Origin: CAZDET01 sp964504335
Lineage (GTDB): Bacteria; Bacteroidota; Bacteroidia; Chitinophagales; Saprospiraceae
DNA length: 64,000 bases
Assembly: GCA_964504335.1 (NCBI GenBank)
Contig: CAZDET010000022.1
Location: forward strand, 5,716 to 69,715
Direction: 5' to 3'
How positions within the stretch are numbered: position 1 is the first letter of the stretch; every line of letters starts with the position of its first letter. Below are positions 33,474 through 42,649 of this stretch, one piece after another. The notes under the pieces were generated by a model that saw only the letters and a program-made list of their open reading frames with translations, made no database searches and had not been told where the DNA came from. A program made the position numbers and the translations under genes.

Positions 33474-35228
33474 ATGGATAGAACGCGTTGGACAATCGTC
33501 ATCGGTTGGATCATAGTCTGTTTGGCCGTCATCGGCTTTTTTGCCAGCCTGGAAGCAACGGATGTAACCAAAACCATCCTTATGGTCGGCTGGGGGTTTG
33601 TAGGCATCTGGGTGCCGATCGTAATTTACACCAACCGAAATACCCACCCGTTCGAGCTATTCATTCTGTTTTTCAGTGAAATGTGGGAGCGCTTTTCCTA
33701 CTACGGCATGCGCGCCCTGCTTACGCTGTACATGGTCAACGTGCTGTTTAGCGATATGGTGCAGCAGGAAGCCGACACGAGGGCCCTGGGGGTGTACGGA
33801 GCCTACACATCGATGGTGTATCTGTTTCCCATCGTGGGGGGCTTGATTGCCGACAAGATTTTCGGCTTTCGGAAGGCCATCGTACTAGGAGGCACCCTGA
33901 TGATGCTCGGCCACTTTTCGCTGGCACTGGAAGGCATGGCCTTCGAGGGTAACATGGGTCTTTTCTACGTATCGCTGGCGCTGATCATCGTTGGTAACGG
34001 CTACTTCAAACCGAATATCAGCAGTTTCCTGGGCGTGTTTTACGACCGCGACGACTCGCGTAAAGACGGAGCGTTTACCATCTTCTACATGGGCATCAAC
34101 ATCGGGGCCTTCCTATCCACGCTCACCTGCGGCTATGTAGGCGAGAAGATCAGCTGGCACTACGGCTTCGGACTGGCCGGTATCGGTATGGGCCTCGGAT
34201 TAATCGTCTTTTTGTGGTACAGCAAATTCTTCGGCCCCAAAGGGCAACCACCCGATCGGGAAGATGCCAGCCGTCCGATCTTTGCCGGGCTGAGCAAAAA
34301 CCGACTCGTTTACATCGGTTCGGTACTGATGATTCCAGTGGTGGCGGCGTTTCTGAATATCAATAATGTGCTGTCGGTGATTCTTGGTGTGGCTTCTTTG
34401 GCGGTTATCGGATACCTGATTTTGCAGGGCATCCTGTTGCAGCGCAAGGAAGCCGTAGCGGCCAGTTCTGCGGAAGCGAGCGTTCCTGGAGGTCTGGTGC
34501 CCGATGGTGATGCGGCTTCCCATCCTGGCTACACGGAAGAGGAGAACCCGAAGGCTTCCGGTCAGCGCCTCTGGGTAATTGGCGTGTTGTTCGTATTCCA
34601 CGCCGTCTTCTGGGCACTGTTTGAGCAGGCCGGCGGATCACTGACGCTCTTTGCGGATCGGTACGTCGATCGGTCAGTGGGTGGAAGCATCATTCCGGCC
34701 TCCGTAATGCAAAGCTTTAACCCCTTTTACATCATCGTACTGGCCCCCGTATTCAGCTGGATCTGGATCAACCTGAACAAGGCGAGGATCGAACCCAGTA
34801 CGCCGATGAAATTCGTACTTGGCCTGGCCCAATTAGCACTTGGCTTTCTCGTCATCGTGCTGGCGGCCCGCGCGGTTGGTGAAGGCGGGCAGGTGCCTCT
34901 GATCTTCCTGGCGCTCATGTACCTGCTGCACACCACCGGTGAGCTGTCGCTCTCTCCCATTGGCCTGAGTATGATCACCAAGCTCAGTCCACCTAAGATT
35001 GTCGGGTTTGTGATGGGAGCCTGGTTCCTTTCCATCGCCCTGGGCAATAATCTCGCCGGTTTGATCGGCCAAATCGCCGCCGGTGGCCAGGAAGGTGAAG
35101 CGCTCGATTCGATGGCCGCCTACGCCGATACGTATATGAATATCGGCGTCTACTTCGTAGCCGCCGCCGCCGCGGTGCTCTTGTTGATGACACCCATATT
35201 GCGGCGGTGGATGCATGGGATTCATTAG
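33474..35228 (+). CDS. POT/PTR family proton-dependent peptide transporter
   Basis: A 584-aa inner-membrane transporter with at least twelve helices that imports di- and tripeptides with protons. The family mark EMWERFSYYGMRALL (the ExxER proton-coupling motif) is near residue 70, and the loop GGLIADKIFGFRKAIVLGG and GNGYFKPNISSFLGV (PTR2 signature) follow. A hydrophilic loop at about 325-365 (rich in Ala, Ser, Glu, Pro) lies between the two halves. It fits a proteolytic lifestyle together with the secreted M28 peptidase. The 174-base upstream gap shows a TATTTTTA-like box but no strong element. Confidence 0.92.
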   Translation: MDRTRWTIVIGWIIVCLAVIGFFASLEATDVTKTILMVGWGFVGIWVPIVIYTNRNTHPFELFILFFSEMWERFSYYGMRALLTLYMVNVLFSDMVQQEADTRALGVYGAYTSMVYLFPIVGGLIADKIFGFRKAIVLGGTLMMLGHFSLALEGMAFEGNMGLFYVSLALIIVGNGYFKPNISSFLGVFYDRDDSRKDGAFTIFYMGINIGAFLSTLTCGYVGEKISWHYGFGLAGIGMGLGLIVFLWYSKFFGPKGQPPDREDASRPIFAGLSKNRLVYIGSVLMIPVVAAFLNINNVLSVILGVASLAVIGYLILQGILLQRKEAVAASSAEASVPGGLVPDGDAASHPGYTEEENPKASGQRLWVIGVLFVFHAVFWALFEQAGGSLTLFADRYVDRSVGGSIIPASVMQSFNPFYIIVLAPVFSWIWINLNKARIEPSTPMKFVLGLAQLALGFLVIVLAARAVGEGGQVPLIFLALMYLLHTTGELSLSPIGLSMITKLSPPKIVGFVMGAWFLSIALGNNLAGLIGQIAAGGQEGEALDSMAAYADTYMNIGVYFVAAAAAVLLLMTPILRRWMHGIH

Positions 35229-35230
35229 AG

Positions 35231-35305
35231 GTTAGTCGGTCAGATTTTAGATCTTAGTTTGTTAGTCATTTAGCTGGACTAAGATCTAAAATCTAACGAA
35301 CTAAC
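35231..35305. repeat. TTAG/CTAA inverted repeat after the POT gene
   Basis: AGATTTTAGATCTTAGT (35242-35258) is the exact reverse complement of ACTAAGATCTAAAATCT (35278-35294), with outer GTTAG/CTAAC. A 19-base centre separates the arms. Same style as the sites at 5.6, 50.9 and 55.0 kb. Confidence 0.75.
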
Positions 35306-35315
35306 TTCTAATAAC

Positions 35316-35762
35316 ATGCTCCGCTCCACGTTCCAACTGTACTACGCCCTGCTGGCCGGTCAGATCCTGTTTTGCCTGGTCACGCTGTATCTGATTTATC
35401 AGAATGAGAACGTCAGCAACCGGTTTGAGCTCGATACCAACAGTGCAGCCGGATTACTGATCGTTATCAGTGCCGGGATCATTGCCTTTTTCATGAATAA
35501 CCTCCGGCGGCAGCAGGCGGGCACGCTACGCACCAGCCTGCAGTCGCGCATGATGCACTACCGGACGACGGTCATCCTGCGCTCCGCCATTATGGAAGCC
35601 GGCAATTTGTTTGCGCTGATCCTGGCGCTAATCGGCTTCAACTTATTTCCGATTTTGTATTTCCTGGTGGGACTACTGCTCTTCTTTTTCTTCCGGCCCA
35701 GCCGATCGGAGTTTGCGCAGCTCTATTCACTCACTGGTCCGGAGCGGCTCGAGATCGAGTAA
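35316..35762 (+). CDS. small four-helix membrane protein of unknown function
   Basis: A 148-aa protein, not recognised as a named family. Four hydrophobic helices are visible at about 8-30, 42-62, 88-108 and 110-130. The loop after helix 2 is basic and Gln/Arg-rich (NNLRRQQAGTLRTSLQSRMM), so it should face the cytoplasm. The C-terminus is polar and ends in LERLEIE-like acidic residues. It starts at the ATG 35316, 11 bases after the inverted repeat. It shares the strand with the POT transporter but may not share the transcript. No motif supports an enzyme role. Confidence 0.65.
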   Translation: MLRSTFQLYYALLAGQILFCLVTLYLIYQNENVSNRFELDTNSAAGLLIVISAGIIAFFMNNLRRQQAGTLRTSLQSRMMHYRTTVILRSAIMEAGNLFALILALIGFNLFPILYFLVGLLLFFFFRPSRSEFAQLYSLTGPERLEIE

Positions 35763-35791
35763 GCCTGAGCGCAAAGCCGTGCAGGCTTACA

Positions 35792-37189
35792 CTACCCTAT
35801 CGCAATCAGGCGCATCAGCTCGGCACAGATGATAGCGCCGTAGGTGCCGAGTGCGTAACCGAGGACGGCCATTAGAATACCGACCGAAGCCAGGGACGGA
35901 CTGAAGGCCGACGCTACAATTGGCGCGGAGGCCGCCCCCCCGACGTTCGCCTGCGAGCCCACCGCCACGAAAAAGAAGGGGGCCCGAATCATTCGTGCCA
36001 CCACGAGTAAGACCGTGATGTGCACCAACATCCAGACAATGCCTACCACAAACAGCCCCAGGTTGCGGAAAATGTCGCCAATATTCATCTGCATGCCGAT
36101 GGTGGCTACTAGAATGTAGATGAATACGCTCCCAATCCGGCTGGCTCCCGCGCCTTCCAGATTGCGCACTCCGGTGAAGGATAGCACCAGGCCCACCGTA
36201 GTAGCCACCACCACAATCCAGAAAAACGAACTGAGCAACGAGCTAAGCCCAATCGCCTCCAACTGTGCCCGGCTGCCCTCCAAAGCAGGTACAATCCAGC
36301 CGGCCAGTAAATGGGCTAAGGCCGTAATGCCGAAGCCTACGCCGAGAATTTTGTAGAGATCGCCGGTGGTCGGGATACGCTTGACGCTGGCTTCGTAAGC
36401 GGCCACCCGATCCTTGAGCTCGGTGATGGCCGAGTTGTCGGCTTTCATCCAATCGTCGATGCGTTGGGCACTGTTTGCGCCGTAGAGCAATACGCCCAAC
36501 CAAATGTTGGCCACCACCACATCGACTACGACCATGCTGGCAAACAGGCTGTCGGATACCTGATAGATTTCCTTCATGGCCGTCTGGTTGGCGCCACCGC
36601 CAATCCAACTACCCGCTACCGTACTGAGGCCCCGCCAGATGGCATCGGGTTCGGCGTTGAAAAGATCGGGAAAAAACTGCGTGGTCAACAACAACGCGAT
36701 GGGGCCACCGAATACAATGCCGAGCGTAGCCGCAAAGAACATGATCAAGGCCTTCGGCCCCAGCCGTGCCACGCCCGGTAGGTCGATATTAATACACAGC
36801 AGTACTAAACTGGCGGGCAGCAGGTAGCGGCTCGCCACGAAGTACAACCGCGAACTCCCGCGGTAGGCCGCTACTTCGGACAACGGAATACCCTGCTGTT
36901 CGAGAAAGTTGTTGACCCCGTCGAAGGACAGGCCGCGCGGCAGCTGAATGCCCTGCTGTTGCAGATAGTCGATCAGCCCGGCCTCGTACCAGGAGGGTGC
37001 AATAATGCCCAACGGCCAGTTGAGCAGAGCCGGTAGGAAGTACGCCAGCAACACCGGAGGAACCACGCTGTAAAAGCGCCGAAAAACAGGCCGGGCGCTG
37101 GAGGCGGTTCCGAAAATAAGCGCGAGTAGCGTCATGAGTAAGCCGAAAACGATCGCATCGTTCGTGATCAAAGGTGCCATTTCATCCAA
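35792..37189 (-). CDS. DUF819 family membrane protein
   Basis: A 465-aa membrane protein with about ten to twelve helices of the DUF819 family (YjcL-like). Marks include ALIMFFAATLGIVFGGPIALL, the SWIGGGANQTAMKEIYQ loop and the C-terminal AVGSQANVGGAASAPIVASAF, both typical glycine-rich re-entrant-like segments of this family. The function is not established; a transporter role is likely. The ATG at 37189 or the one three codons later could be used. It is divergent from lspA over 70 bases and convergent with the small membrane protein. Confidence 0.88.
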   Translation of the reverse strand: MDEMAPLITNDAIVFGLLMTLLALIFGTASSARPVFRRFYSVVPPVLLAYFLPALLNWPLGIIAPSWYEAGLIDYLQQQGIQLPRGLSFDGVNNFLEQQGIPLSEVAAYRGSSRLYFVASRYLLPASLVLLCINIDLPGVARLGPKALIMFFAATLGIVFGGPIALLLTTQFFPDLFNAEPDAIWRGLSTVAGSWIGGGANQTAMKEIYQVSDSLFASMVVVDVVVANIWLGVLLYGANSAQRIDDWMKADNSAITELKDRVAAYEASVKRIPTTGDLYKILGVGFGITALAHLLAGWIVPALEGSRAQLEAIGLSSLLSSFFWIVVVATTVGLVLSFTGVRNLEGAGASRIGSVFIYILVATIGMQMNIGDIFRNLGLFVVGIVWMLVHITVLLVVARMIRAPFFFVAVGSQANVGGAASAPIVASAFSPSLASVGILMAVLGYALGTYGAIICAELMRLIAIG

Positions 37190-37223
37190 GTTGAGCGGAT
37201 GGAAGATACCTGTTCTGTTTGGA

Positions 37224-37255
37224 TTGGAGAAAATAAAGCGGGAACCCTATCTTTG
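37224..37255 (+). promoter_or_regulatory. lspA promoter with almost no leader
   Basis: TTG (37224-37226), 21 bases, then TATCTTTG (37248-37255). The last G is 4 bases before the ATG at 37260, so the transcript would start next to or at the start codon. Confidence 0.55.
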
Positions 37256-37259
37256 CCGG

Positions 37260-37751
37260 ATGAACCATCGTATGAAGCGCATCGGAATCGTACTCGGCAT
37301 CATTGCCGTTACGGTCGTCCTGGATCAGTGGACGAAAGGGTTGGCCCGCGAGCAGTTGCAGTTCCAATCGAAAATCGAATACCTTGATGGGTTTCTCACC
37401 CTCGACTACGCCGAAAATACGGGCGCTTTCCTCAGCCTGGGCAACACCCTGGAAGACCCTTTAAAGACCATTCTGCTCAAGTTGTTTCCCACCTTGCTGC
37501 TGCTGGGGCTTTTAGCATACACGTTGTTCTACCGCAAGCTCGAATTCTGGCAAATGATTGCCCTGAGCTTCATCGTAGGGGGTGGTTTGAGCAATATTTA
37601 CGACCGGTGGTTGTACGAAAAAGTCCCGGATTTCATGCAGTTGCGGGCCCTGGGATGGCATACGGGTATCTTCAACGTAGCGGATATGGCCATCATGCTA
37701 GGCCTGTTCATAATGATTCCGTTGGCTTTCCGATCGAATAAATCAAATTAA
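37260..37751 (+). CDS. lspA: lipoprotein signal peptidase (signal peptidase II)
   Basis: A 163-aa aspartyl protease of the inner membrane that removes lipoprotein signal peptides. Four helices and all family blocks are visible: DQWTKGLAR, ENTGAFLSLG, IVGGGLSNIYDRW (catalytic Asp in NIYDR) and GIFNVADMAI (second catalytic Asp). The open frame runs back to 37134, overlapping the DUF819 gene, but those residues are not LspA-like. The ATG at 37260 is chosen; the one at 37272 is also possible. The TAnnTTTG box ends 4 bases before the first ATG. It is convergent with the polyprenyl synthase gene (gap 13 bases). Confidence 0.95.
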   Translation: MNHRMKRIGIVLGIIAVTVVLDQWTKGLAREQLQFQSKIEYLDGFLTLDYAENTGAFLSLGNTLEDPLKTILLKLFPTLLLLGLLAYTLFYRKLEFWQMIALSFIVGGGLSNIYDRWLYEKVPDFMQLRALGWHTGIFNVADMAIMLGLFIMIPLAFRSNKSN

Positions 37752-37764
37752 AACGAAAACGGAA

Positions 37765-38739
37765 TCAGGTCCGTCGGTCAACCACGTAATTGACGAGTTC
37801 TTCCAACGACCGCCGGGCGGGAGAATCCGGGAAGGTGTACAATAGTTCGAAGGCCTCGTCGCGGTAGCGATTCATCACCCCCCGGGCGTATTCCAGCCCA
37901 CCACTTTGGCGCACGAAAGCAATTACCTCCTGCACCCGCTCCGGCTGATCGCTTTCCCGTTTAATGATATTGATGATTCGGCGTCGTTCGGTCGTATCTA
38001 CTTGCTGTAGTGCGTAGATGAGCGGAAGGGTCATTTTTTTCTCCTTGATGTCAATGCCCAGCGGTTTTCCGACATCGTCGGTACCGAAGTCGAAGAGGTC
38101 GTCGCGGATTTGGAACGCGATTCCGATTTTCTCCCCAAATTCGAACATGCGCTGCTGCCAGGCCTCGTCTTCCGTAGCGGAGGCGGCTCCAGCGTGGCAG
38201 GAAGCAGCAATCAGCGAAGCGGTCTTTTGACGAATGACCTGAAAGTACACCTCTTCATCGATATCGAGCCGTCGTGCTTTTTCAAATTGCAGCAATTCGC
38301 CCTCGATGATGGCTTTAACCGCCTTAGAGGTGATTTCCAGAATCTGAAAATTTTTCGACTCCAACGAATGCAGCAACCCCTGGCACAGCAGGTAATCGCC
38401 CACCAGTACGGCAGCTTTGTTTTTCCAAAGAGCATTGACCGAGAAAAATCCCCGACGCTCGTAGGCGTCGTCCACCACATCGTCGTGGACCAGGGTGGCC
38501 GTATGCAGCAGTTCGATCAGGGAAGCAGCTACGTAGGTTGCATCCGTCGTTTTTCCGCATACCTCGGCGGCCAGAAAAACGAACATCGGGCGCACCTGCT
38601 TTCCTTTGCGATTGACGATGTAGAAGGTGATCCGATCCAGGAGCGGAACCGAACTCTGCATTGCCGCCCGAAAACGCTTCTCGAACTCCCGCAAGTGAGA
38701 ATCAATAGGGGCCTTAATATCACTCAGCGACTGCGTCAT
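37765..38739 (-). CDS. trans polyprenyl diphosphate synthase
   Basis: A 324-aa all-helical prenyltransferase that chains isopentenyl diphosphate onto an allylic primer. The first aspartate-rich motif is LVHDDVVDDAYERRG and the second QIRDDLFDFGTDDVGKPLG, both intact. Chain length cannot be read with certainty; the small residues before the first motif (AASLIELLHTATL) suggest a medium to long chain, as used for the menaquinone tail. It could supply prenyl donor to the tocopherol-type operon at 55 kb only if it makes C20; this is open. A standard start at the ATG 38739. Confidence 0.92.
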   Translation of the reverse strand: MTQSLSDIKAPIDSHLREFEKRFRAAMQSSVPLLDRITFYIVNRKGKQVRPMFVFLAAEVCGKTTDATYVAASLIELLHTATLVHDDVVDDAYERRGFFSVNALWKNKAAVLVGDYLLCQGLLHSLESKNFQILEITSKAVKAIIEGELLQFEKARRLDIDEEVYFQVIRQKTASLIAASCHAGAASATEDEAWQQRMFEFGEKIGIAFQIRDDLFDFGTDDVGKPLGIDIKEKKMTLPLIYALQQVDTTERRRIINIIKRESDQPERVQEVIAFVRQSGGLEYARGVMNRYRDEAFELLYTFPDSPARRSLEELVNYVVDRRT

Positions 38740-38808
38740 GCCGGTGGTTGGTTAGATACCAATGTTGGGGTGGCAAAAGTACGACAAATAAACGACGGTG
38801 ATAGTTGG

Positions 38809-40467
38809 CTACCGGCGCACCCGATAACTCACCACTGTCTGATCGTTGCATTTGACTACTAATTGATATTCACCAGGGGCCAGGGTATGGCAGTCGATCG
38901 CTTTCTGAAAAAATCCCGCCCGAAGTGCCTGAAATTTAGAGCGCAGCACTTCGCGGCGATTGCTATCGATGAGCACCAACTCCATCAAACCGGGTTTAGG
39001 AACTTCGTAGGGCACATTTACGGTGCCGTCCGGTTCGGATTGCAGCACGATTGGTTGCACCGGGTTGGACGCGAGCTCGATCGATGTACCGGGCGCACTA
39101 ATCGATAAGCGGCTAGACGATCGCTCGGAATAAAACATGGGCTCGAAAGTGGGTTGATACACCACCTGCTCTTGCAGCTGTAGGTTTTTGCTCAGGCGGA
39201 TCACATCGCCGTTGCTGGGGCTCCAGACCACCAGGCCAACTGGCGGTTCGAAGGGCCGGTAAGGATCGACCTCCGCCACGCGCGCTACCATATCTGTTTG
39301 CACGATGCGCACCTCCACGTCGTTGCGATCGAGGAGAATCCAGGCGAATTGATTGAAGCTTCCGCTGTTGCGCGTCCATTTGCGGTTGTCATCTGCCTGC
39401 CGCAGGGGGGCACCCCAGCAGCCTTCGCCGATGTAAACGGTGCCGCGCTGGTCGTCGCGCACAAATCCGTCTTGCGATTTAAATCCTTTCTCCGGGCGAA
39501 TCGGCCAGGTCGATTTTACCACATGCGCATCGCACTCGACGGCCATATCCATCCCGTATTTATAAAATAGCGTAGCCCAATACTGGATTAATTCTTTGCG
39601 ATCCTGCTTATTCGTCGTGTGGGGCAGCATCGGATGATGATACTGAGCCAATTTCCAGATCACATTCTGATGAGCGGCAAGGTCGGATTCCAACCAGTCG
39701 CGCTGATCACCAAAGCAGGCAATCATGGTGTTGAGGGTATAAACGCGCAGGAGATTCCCTCCGAGAGTCAGGCCGTAATAAGCCGAAGGATGGGGAACAT
39801 CGAACAGATCGACGAGCACTTGATTGTCTTCCTCGTGATTGCCCCGGGCAACGATAATGGGAAACAGGCGATCGTCACTGCCTATGGTCAACTGCCAGTC
39901 GTCCAGCCATTCCCACCACTCTGATTCGGTATCATTGGCAGTCATATCGCCGCCAAACAGGATGGCCGTGGGCCGGAGTTTACTGACGAGTTTATTGGCA
40001 TCCCGCCGGGCTTCGCGGTGGTTGCGCGAATCGCCCCCGGCAATGAGGCTGATTTTTTCTAATGGATTATTGGAGGCAGTTTTAAAAGACATCGGCCGGC
40101 TGACACCATCGTTATCCACCAGCACGAAATAATAAACCGTATTGGGAAGCAGTCCCCTCAACCGTGCGAAGCAGTTGCGCATACCCTTACTGGTATTGTA
40201 GACTTCGGGCATAGTGCGAAACTGATAACTTCGGTAATCCTTTCCGTGATCCTCGATATCGTAATACAGGGTGGCTACGTTACAATAGCGCTGATTCCAA
40301 CCTACGACCATGGTGGTTGCCGGATCGTCGCGCCACATCACGCGGTAGCGATCAGTAATCGCGAACGCGTCAGAGGCAAGTAATAAAAAAAAGCCGCATA
40401 AATAATAAAGCCACTTATGTGTTTGAAAGTGGGACCACGGAGAAGGCAGGTGGAAAAAAGGCTGCAT
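38809..40467 (-). CDS. secreted metallophosphoesterase (purple acid phosphatase-like) with T9SS-like tail
   Basis: A 552-aa exported protein. After the signal segment (YYLCGFFLLLASDAFA) comes a fibronectin-like domain (VMWRDDPATTMVVGWN) as in purple acid phosphatases. The two-metal phosphoesterase core follows: LIAGGDSRNH, ILFGGDMTAND, VARGNHEEDN, QYHHPML and CDAHVVKST. The last ligand block (AHV) replaces the usual GHxH, one His fewer than expected to the eye. The last about 70 residues (MELVLIDSNRREVLRSKF, LAPGEYQLVVKCNDQ) resemble a T9SS sorting tail, so it may be secreted or surface-bound. Substrate is unknown; phosphate scavenging is likely. Confidence 0.85.
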   Translation of the reverse strand: MQPFFHLPSPWSHFQTHKWLYYLCGFFLLLASDAFAITDRYRVMWRDDPATTMVVGWNQRYCNVATLYYDIEDHGKDYRSYQFRTMPEVYNTSKGMRNCFARLRGLLPNTVYYFVLVDNDGVSRPMSFKTASNNPLEKISLIAGGDSRNHREARRDANKLVSKLRPTAILFGGDMTANDTESEWWEWLDDWQLTIGSDDRLFPIIVARGNHEEDNQVLVDLFDVPHPSAYYGLTLGGNLLRVYTLNTMIACFGDQRDWLESDLAAHQNVIWKLAQYHHPMLPHTTNKQDRKELIQYWATLFYKYGMDMAVECDAHVVKSTWPIRPEKGFKSQDGFVRDDQRGTVYIGEGCWGAPLRQADDNRKWTRNSGSFNQFAWILLDRNDVEVRIVQTDMVARVAEVDPYRPFEPPVGLVVWSPSNGDVIRLSKNLQLQEQVVYQPTFEPMFYSERSSSRLSISAPGTSIELASNPVQPIVLQSEPDGTVNVPYEVPKPGLMELVLIDSNRREVLRSKFQALRAGFFQKAIDCHTLAPGEYQLVVKCNDQTVVSYRVRR

Positions 40468-40594
40468 GATAATCAGGTAGTAGTGTAACTGTCGAATCCT
40501 AGCGTCGTAAAATAGGGCCCGTCCTAAAGATACATATGGGCGAAGTGAATAGTTTGAATATAATCAAACGCAAAGTAGCCCCAATAAAATATTG

Positions 40595-40602
40595 TATCTT
40601 TA
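40595..40602 (+). promoter_or_regulatory. possible -7 box for glyA
   Basis: TATCTTTA, 57 bases before the glyA ATG, differs from TAnnTTTG only in the last base. No good -33 box lies 20 bases upstream. Confidence 0.3.
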
Positions 40603-40659
40603 AACTTTATAAGTTATCCCAATAATAATCTGAAACTGTCACAAAAGCGTCTGAATTTT

Positions 40660-41949
40660 ATGCCAAGGGATCCAAAGGTTTTTGACCTCATTCAGCAGGA
40701 ACTGGAACGCCAGCGCAACGGCATTGAACTCATTGCCTCTGAGAACTTTACGAGCCAGGCGGTCATGGATGCCATGGGCTCCAGCCTGACTAATAAATAC
40801 GCCGAAGGCTATCCGGGTAAGCGCTACTACGGCGGGTGCGAGATCATCGACCAGGTCGAGCAGCTCGCCATCGATCGGCTAAAGGAGCTCTTCGGAGCGG
40901 AGTTTGCCAATGTGCAGCCCCATTCCGGTGCGCAGGCCAATGCGGCTGTGTTTCTGGCGGTCTTGAACCCCGGAGACGCAATCATGGGCTTCGATCTCGC
41001 GCACGGTGGCCACTTATCGCATGGCTCCCCCGTCAATTTTTCGGGAAAGGTATACCAGGCTAATTTCTACGGCGTCGAACGGGATACCGGGCTGATCGAT
41101 ATGGATAAAGTGGCCGAAAAAGCGCGGGCAGTGCGCCCTAAGTTGTTAATCTGTGGGGCCTCCGCCTATTCTCGCGATTGGGATTACGCCCGTTTCCGCA
41201 CCATCGCCGACGAAGTGGGGGCCTTGTTGCTGGCCGATATTGCCCACCCGGCAGGCCTGATCGCCACCGGGCTGCTGAACGATCCGCTCCAGCACTGCCA
41301 TATCGTCACCAGCACCACCCATAAAACGCTTCGCGGACCACGTGGAGGCATTATTATGATGGGCAAGGACTTCGAAAATCCTTTCGGCAAAACAACCAAG
41401 AAGGGTACCCCCATCAAAATGTCGCGCATCCTCAACAGCGCCGTTTTCCCGGGTATGCAGGGCGGACCATTAGAGCACGTCATTGCAGCTAAAGCCCAGG
41501 CCTTTTGGGAAGACCTCCAGCCGGAATTCAAAACCTACGGCGAGCAGGTGATCCGCAATGCACGGGTCATGGCCGATGCCTTTATCGAGCGTGGCTATCA
41601 GGTTATTAGCGGCGGCACCAGCAACCATCTGATGCTGATCGACCTGCGGGCCAAAAACGTCACGGGTAAGCAAGCCGAAGAAACCCTCGGTCAGGCCGAT
41701 ATTACGCTCAACAAAAATATGGTTCCCTTCGATACCCAATCGCCCATGGTAACCAGCGGCATGCGCATCGGCACGGCGGCCGTAACCACCCGCGGATTTA
41801 AAGAAGCCGACTGTCTGCAAACCGTCGAATGGATCGATCGCATTCTCTCCGATATCGAAAATGAGCAATTGATACGCACTACAAAGTCGGAGATCAACCG
41901 TTATATGGAGCAGTTTCCGCTCTACGAAGAAGCTACCATAGCTCAATAA
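40660..41949 (+). CDS. glyA: serine hydroxymethyltransferase
   Basis: A 429-aa PLP enzyme that interconverts serine and glycine while loading one carbon onto tetrahydrofolate (cytoplasm). The opening block IELIASENFTSQAVMDAMGS is diagnostic, YPGKRYYGGCEIIDQVE follows, and the PLP lysine is in VTSTTHKTLRGPRGGI. The C-terminal GMRIGTAAVTTRG is intact. Length is typical. The start is the ATG at 40660. An FKBP-type lipoprotein follows 4 bases later and is probably cotranscribed. Confidence 0.96.
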   Translation: MPRDPKVFDLIQQELERQRNGIELIASENFTSQAVMDAMGSSLTNKYAEGYPGKRYYGGCEIIDQVEQLAIDRLKELFGAEFANVQPHSGAQANAAVFLAVLNPGDAIMGFDLAHGGHLSHGSPVNFSGKVYQANFYGVERDTGLIDMDKVAEKARAVRPKLLICGASAYSRDWDYARFRTIADEVGALLLADIAHPAGLIATGLLNDPLQHCHIVTSTTHKTLRGPRGGIIMMGKDFENPFGKTTKKGTPIKMSRILNSAVFPGMQGGPLEHVIAAKAQAFWEDLQPEFKTYGEQVIRNARVMADAFIERGYQVISGGTSNHLMLIDLRAKNVTGKQAEETLGQADITLNKNMVPFDTQSPMVTSGMRIGTAAVTTRGFKEADCLQTVEWIDRILSDIENEQLIRTTKSEINRYMEQFPLYEEATIAQ

Positions 41950-41953
41950 CCCT

Positions 41954-42559
41954 ATGCGGAAGAAAAGAGCTACAGTAAAAATTGGCTGGGCAGCTTGCTG
42001 CCTGGCCATTTCATTGTGGAGCTGTTCCGGCTCAGAAAAGCCTACTACCACTGCTACTGCGCCCATTCCTGCACTGGATACGCTCGAAGGTCGTGCCGAA
42101 GAAGAACTAATCGCCCAACTGGCCGCTGAACTAAACAGCGGCACCGATCAGCGGGCACAGGAAGAAAATGCGCTCCTCAATTTCGCCATCGACAACGGAT
42201 TGCCCGTACAGCGGCATCCTTCCGGATTCTTTTACCACGTGCTTCAAGCGGGCGACGGGCCCCGTCTGGAATGGGGTGATTACGTCCGGGCTAACTACCG
42301 AGGCTCTTATCTCGATGGCTCGGTATTCGATAGCTCTTACAAACGGGGCAAACCCATCGAATTTTACATCGGCAATATGATCCCTGTCTGGAACCAAGGG
42401 CTCCAACTACTGGCTCCGGGGGGTAGTATGATCCTGCTCTGCCCCAGCGAGCTTGGCTACGGCCCCGACGGCCTCCTTTCGCCTGCCGGCGACACAATTG
42501 TCCCGGCCGATCAGGTACTGGTCTTTGAAGTCGAAGTACTAGAGAAATTAGCTGAATAA
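41954..42559 (+). CDS. FKBP-type peptidyl-prolyl isomerase lipoprotein
   Basis: A 201-aa lipoprotein (signal helix ending in the lipobox-like SLWSCSGSE) with a C-terminal FKBP domain (about 95-200). Key residues are seen in DYVRANYRGSYLDGSVFDSSY, IPVWNQGLQLLAPGGSMILL and SELGYGPDGL. In the last two, Trp and aromatic active-site positions are filled as expected. It should speed proline turns in the periplasm or outer membrane. It is translated 4 bases after glyA, an odd functional pairing but common in operons of this phylum. A perfect palindrome (42609-42622) follows before the next gene. Confidence 0.88.
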   Translation: MRKKRATVKIGWAACCLAISLWSCSGSEKPTTTATAPIPALDTLEGRAEEELIAQLAAELNSGTDQRAQEENALLNFAIDNGLPVQRHPSGFFYHVLQAGDGPRLEWGDYVRANYRGSYLDGSVFDSSYKRGKPIEFYIGNMIPVWNQGLQLLAPGGSMILLCPSELGYGPDGLLSPAGDTIVPADQVLVFEVEVLEKLAE

Positions 42560-42608
42560 TCACCCCCGCATTTAAAAAACCCAAGTATTTCGTCCCTTCA
42601 ATTAGGGG

Positions 42609-42622
42609 GTGGGAATTCCCAC
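42609..42622. promoter_or_regulatory. 14-base palindrome before the beta-barrel gene
   Basis: GTGGGAATTCCCAC is a perfect palindrome 28 bases upstream of the ATG at 42650 and 50 bases after the FKBP stop. It may be an operator; no regulator is identified. Confidence 0.3.
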
Positions 42623-42649
42623 ACGCATCTTGATGAAAAAAAGCACCCG

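Noticed and set aside
38110..38862. A 250-aa plus-strand frame opposite the polyprenyl synthase gene
   Set aside because: The minus strand holds both aspartate-rich motifs of the prenyltransferase; the plus frame is a shadow.
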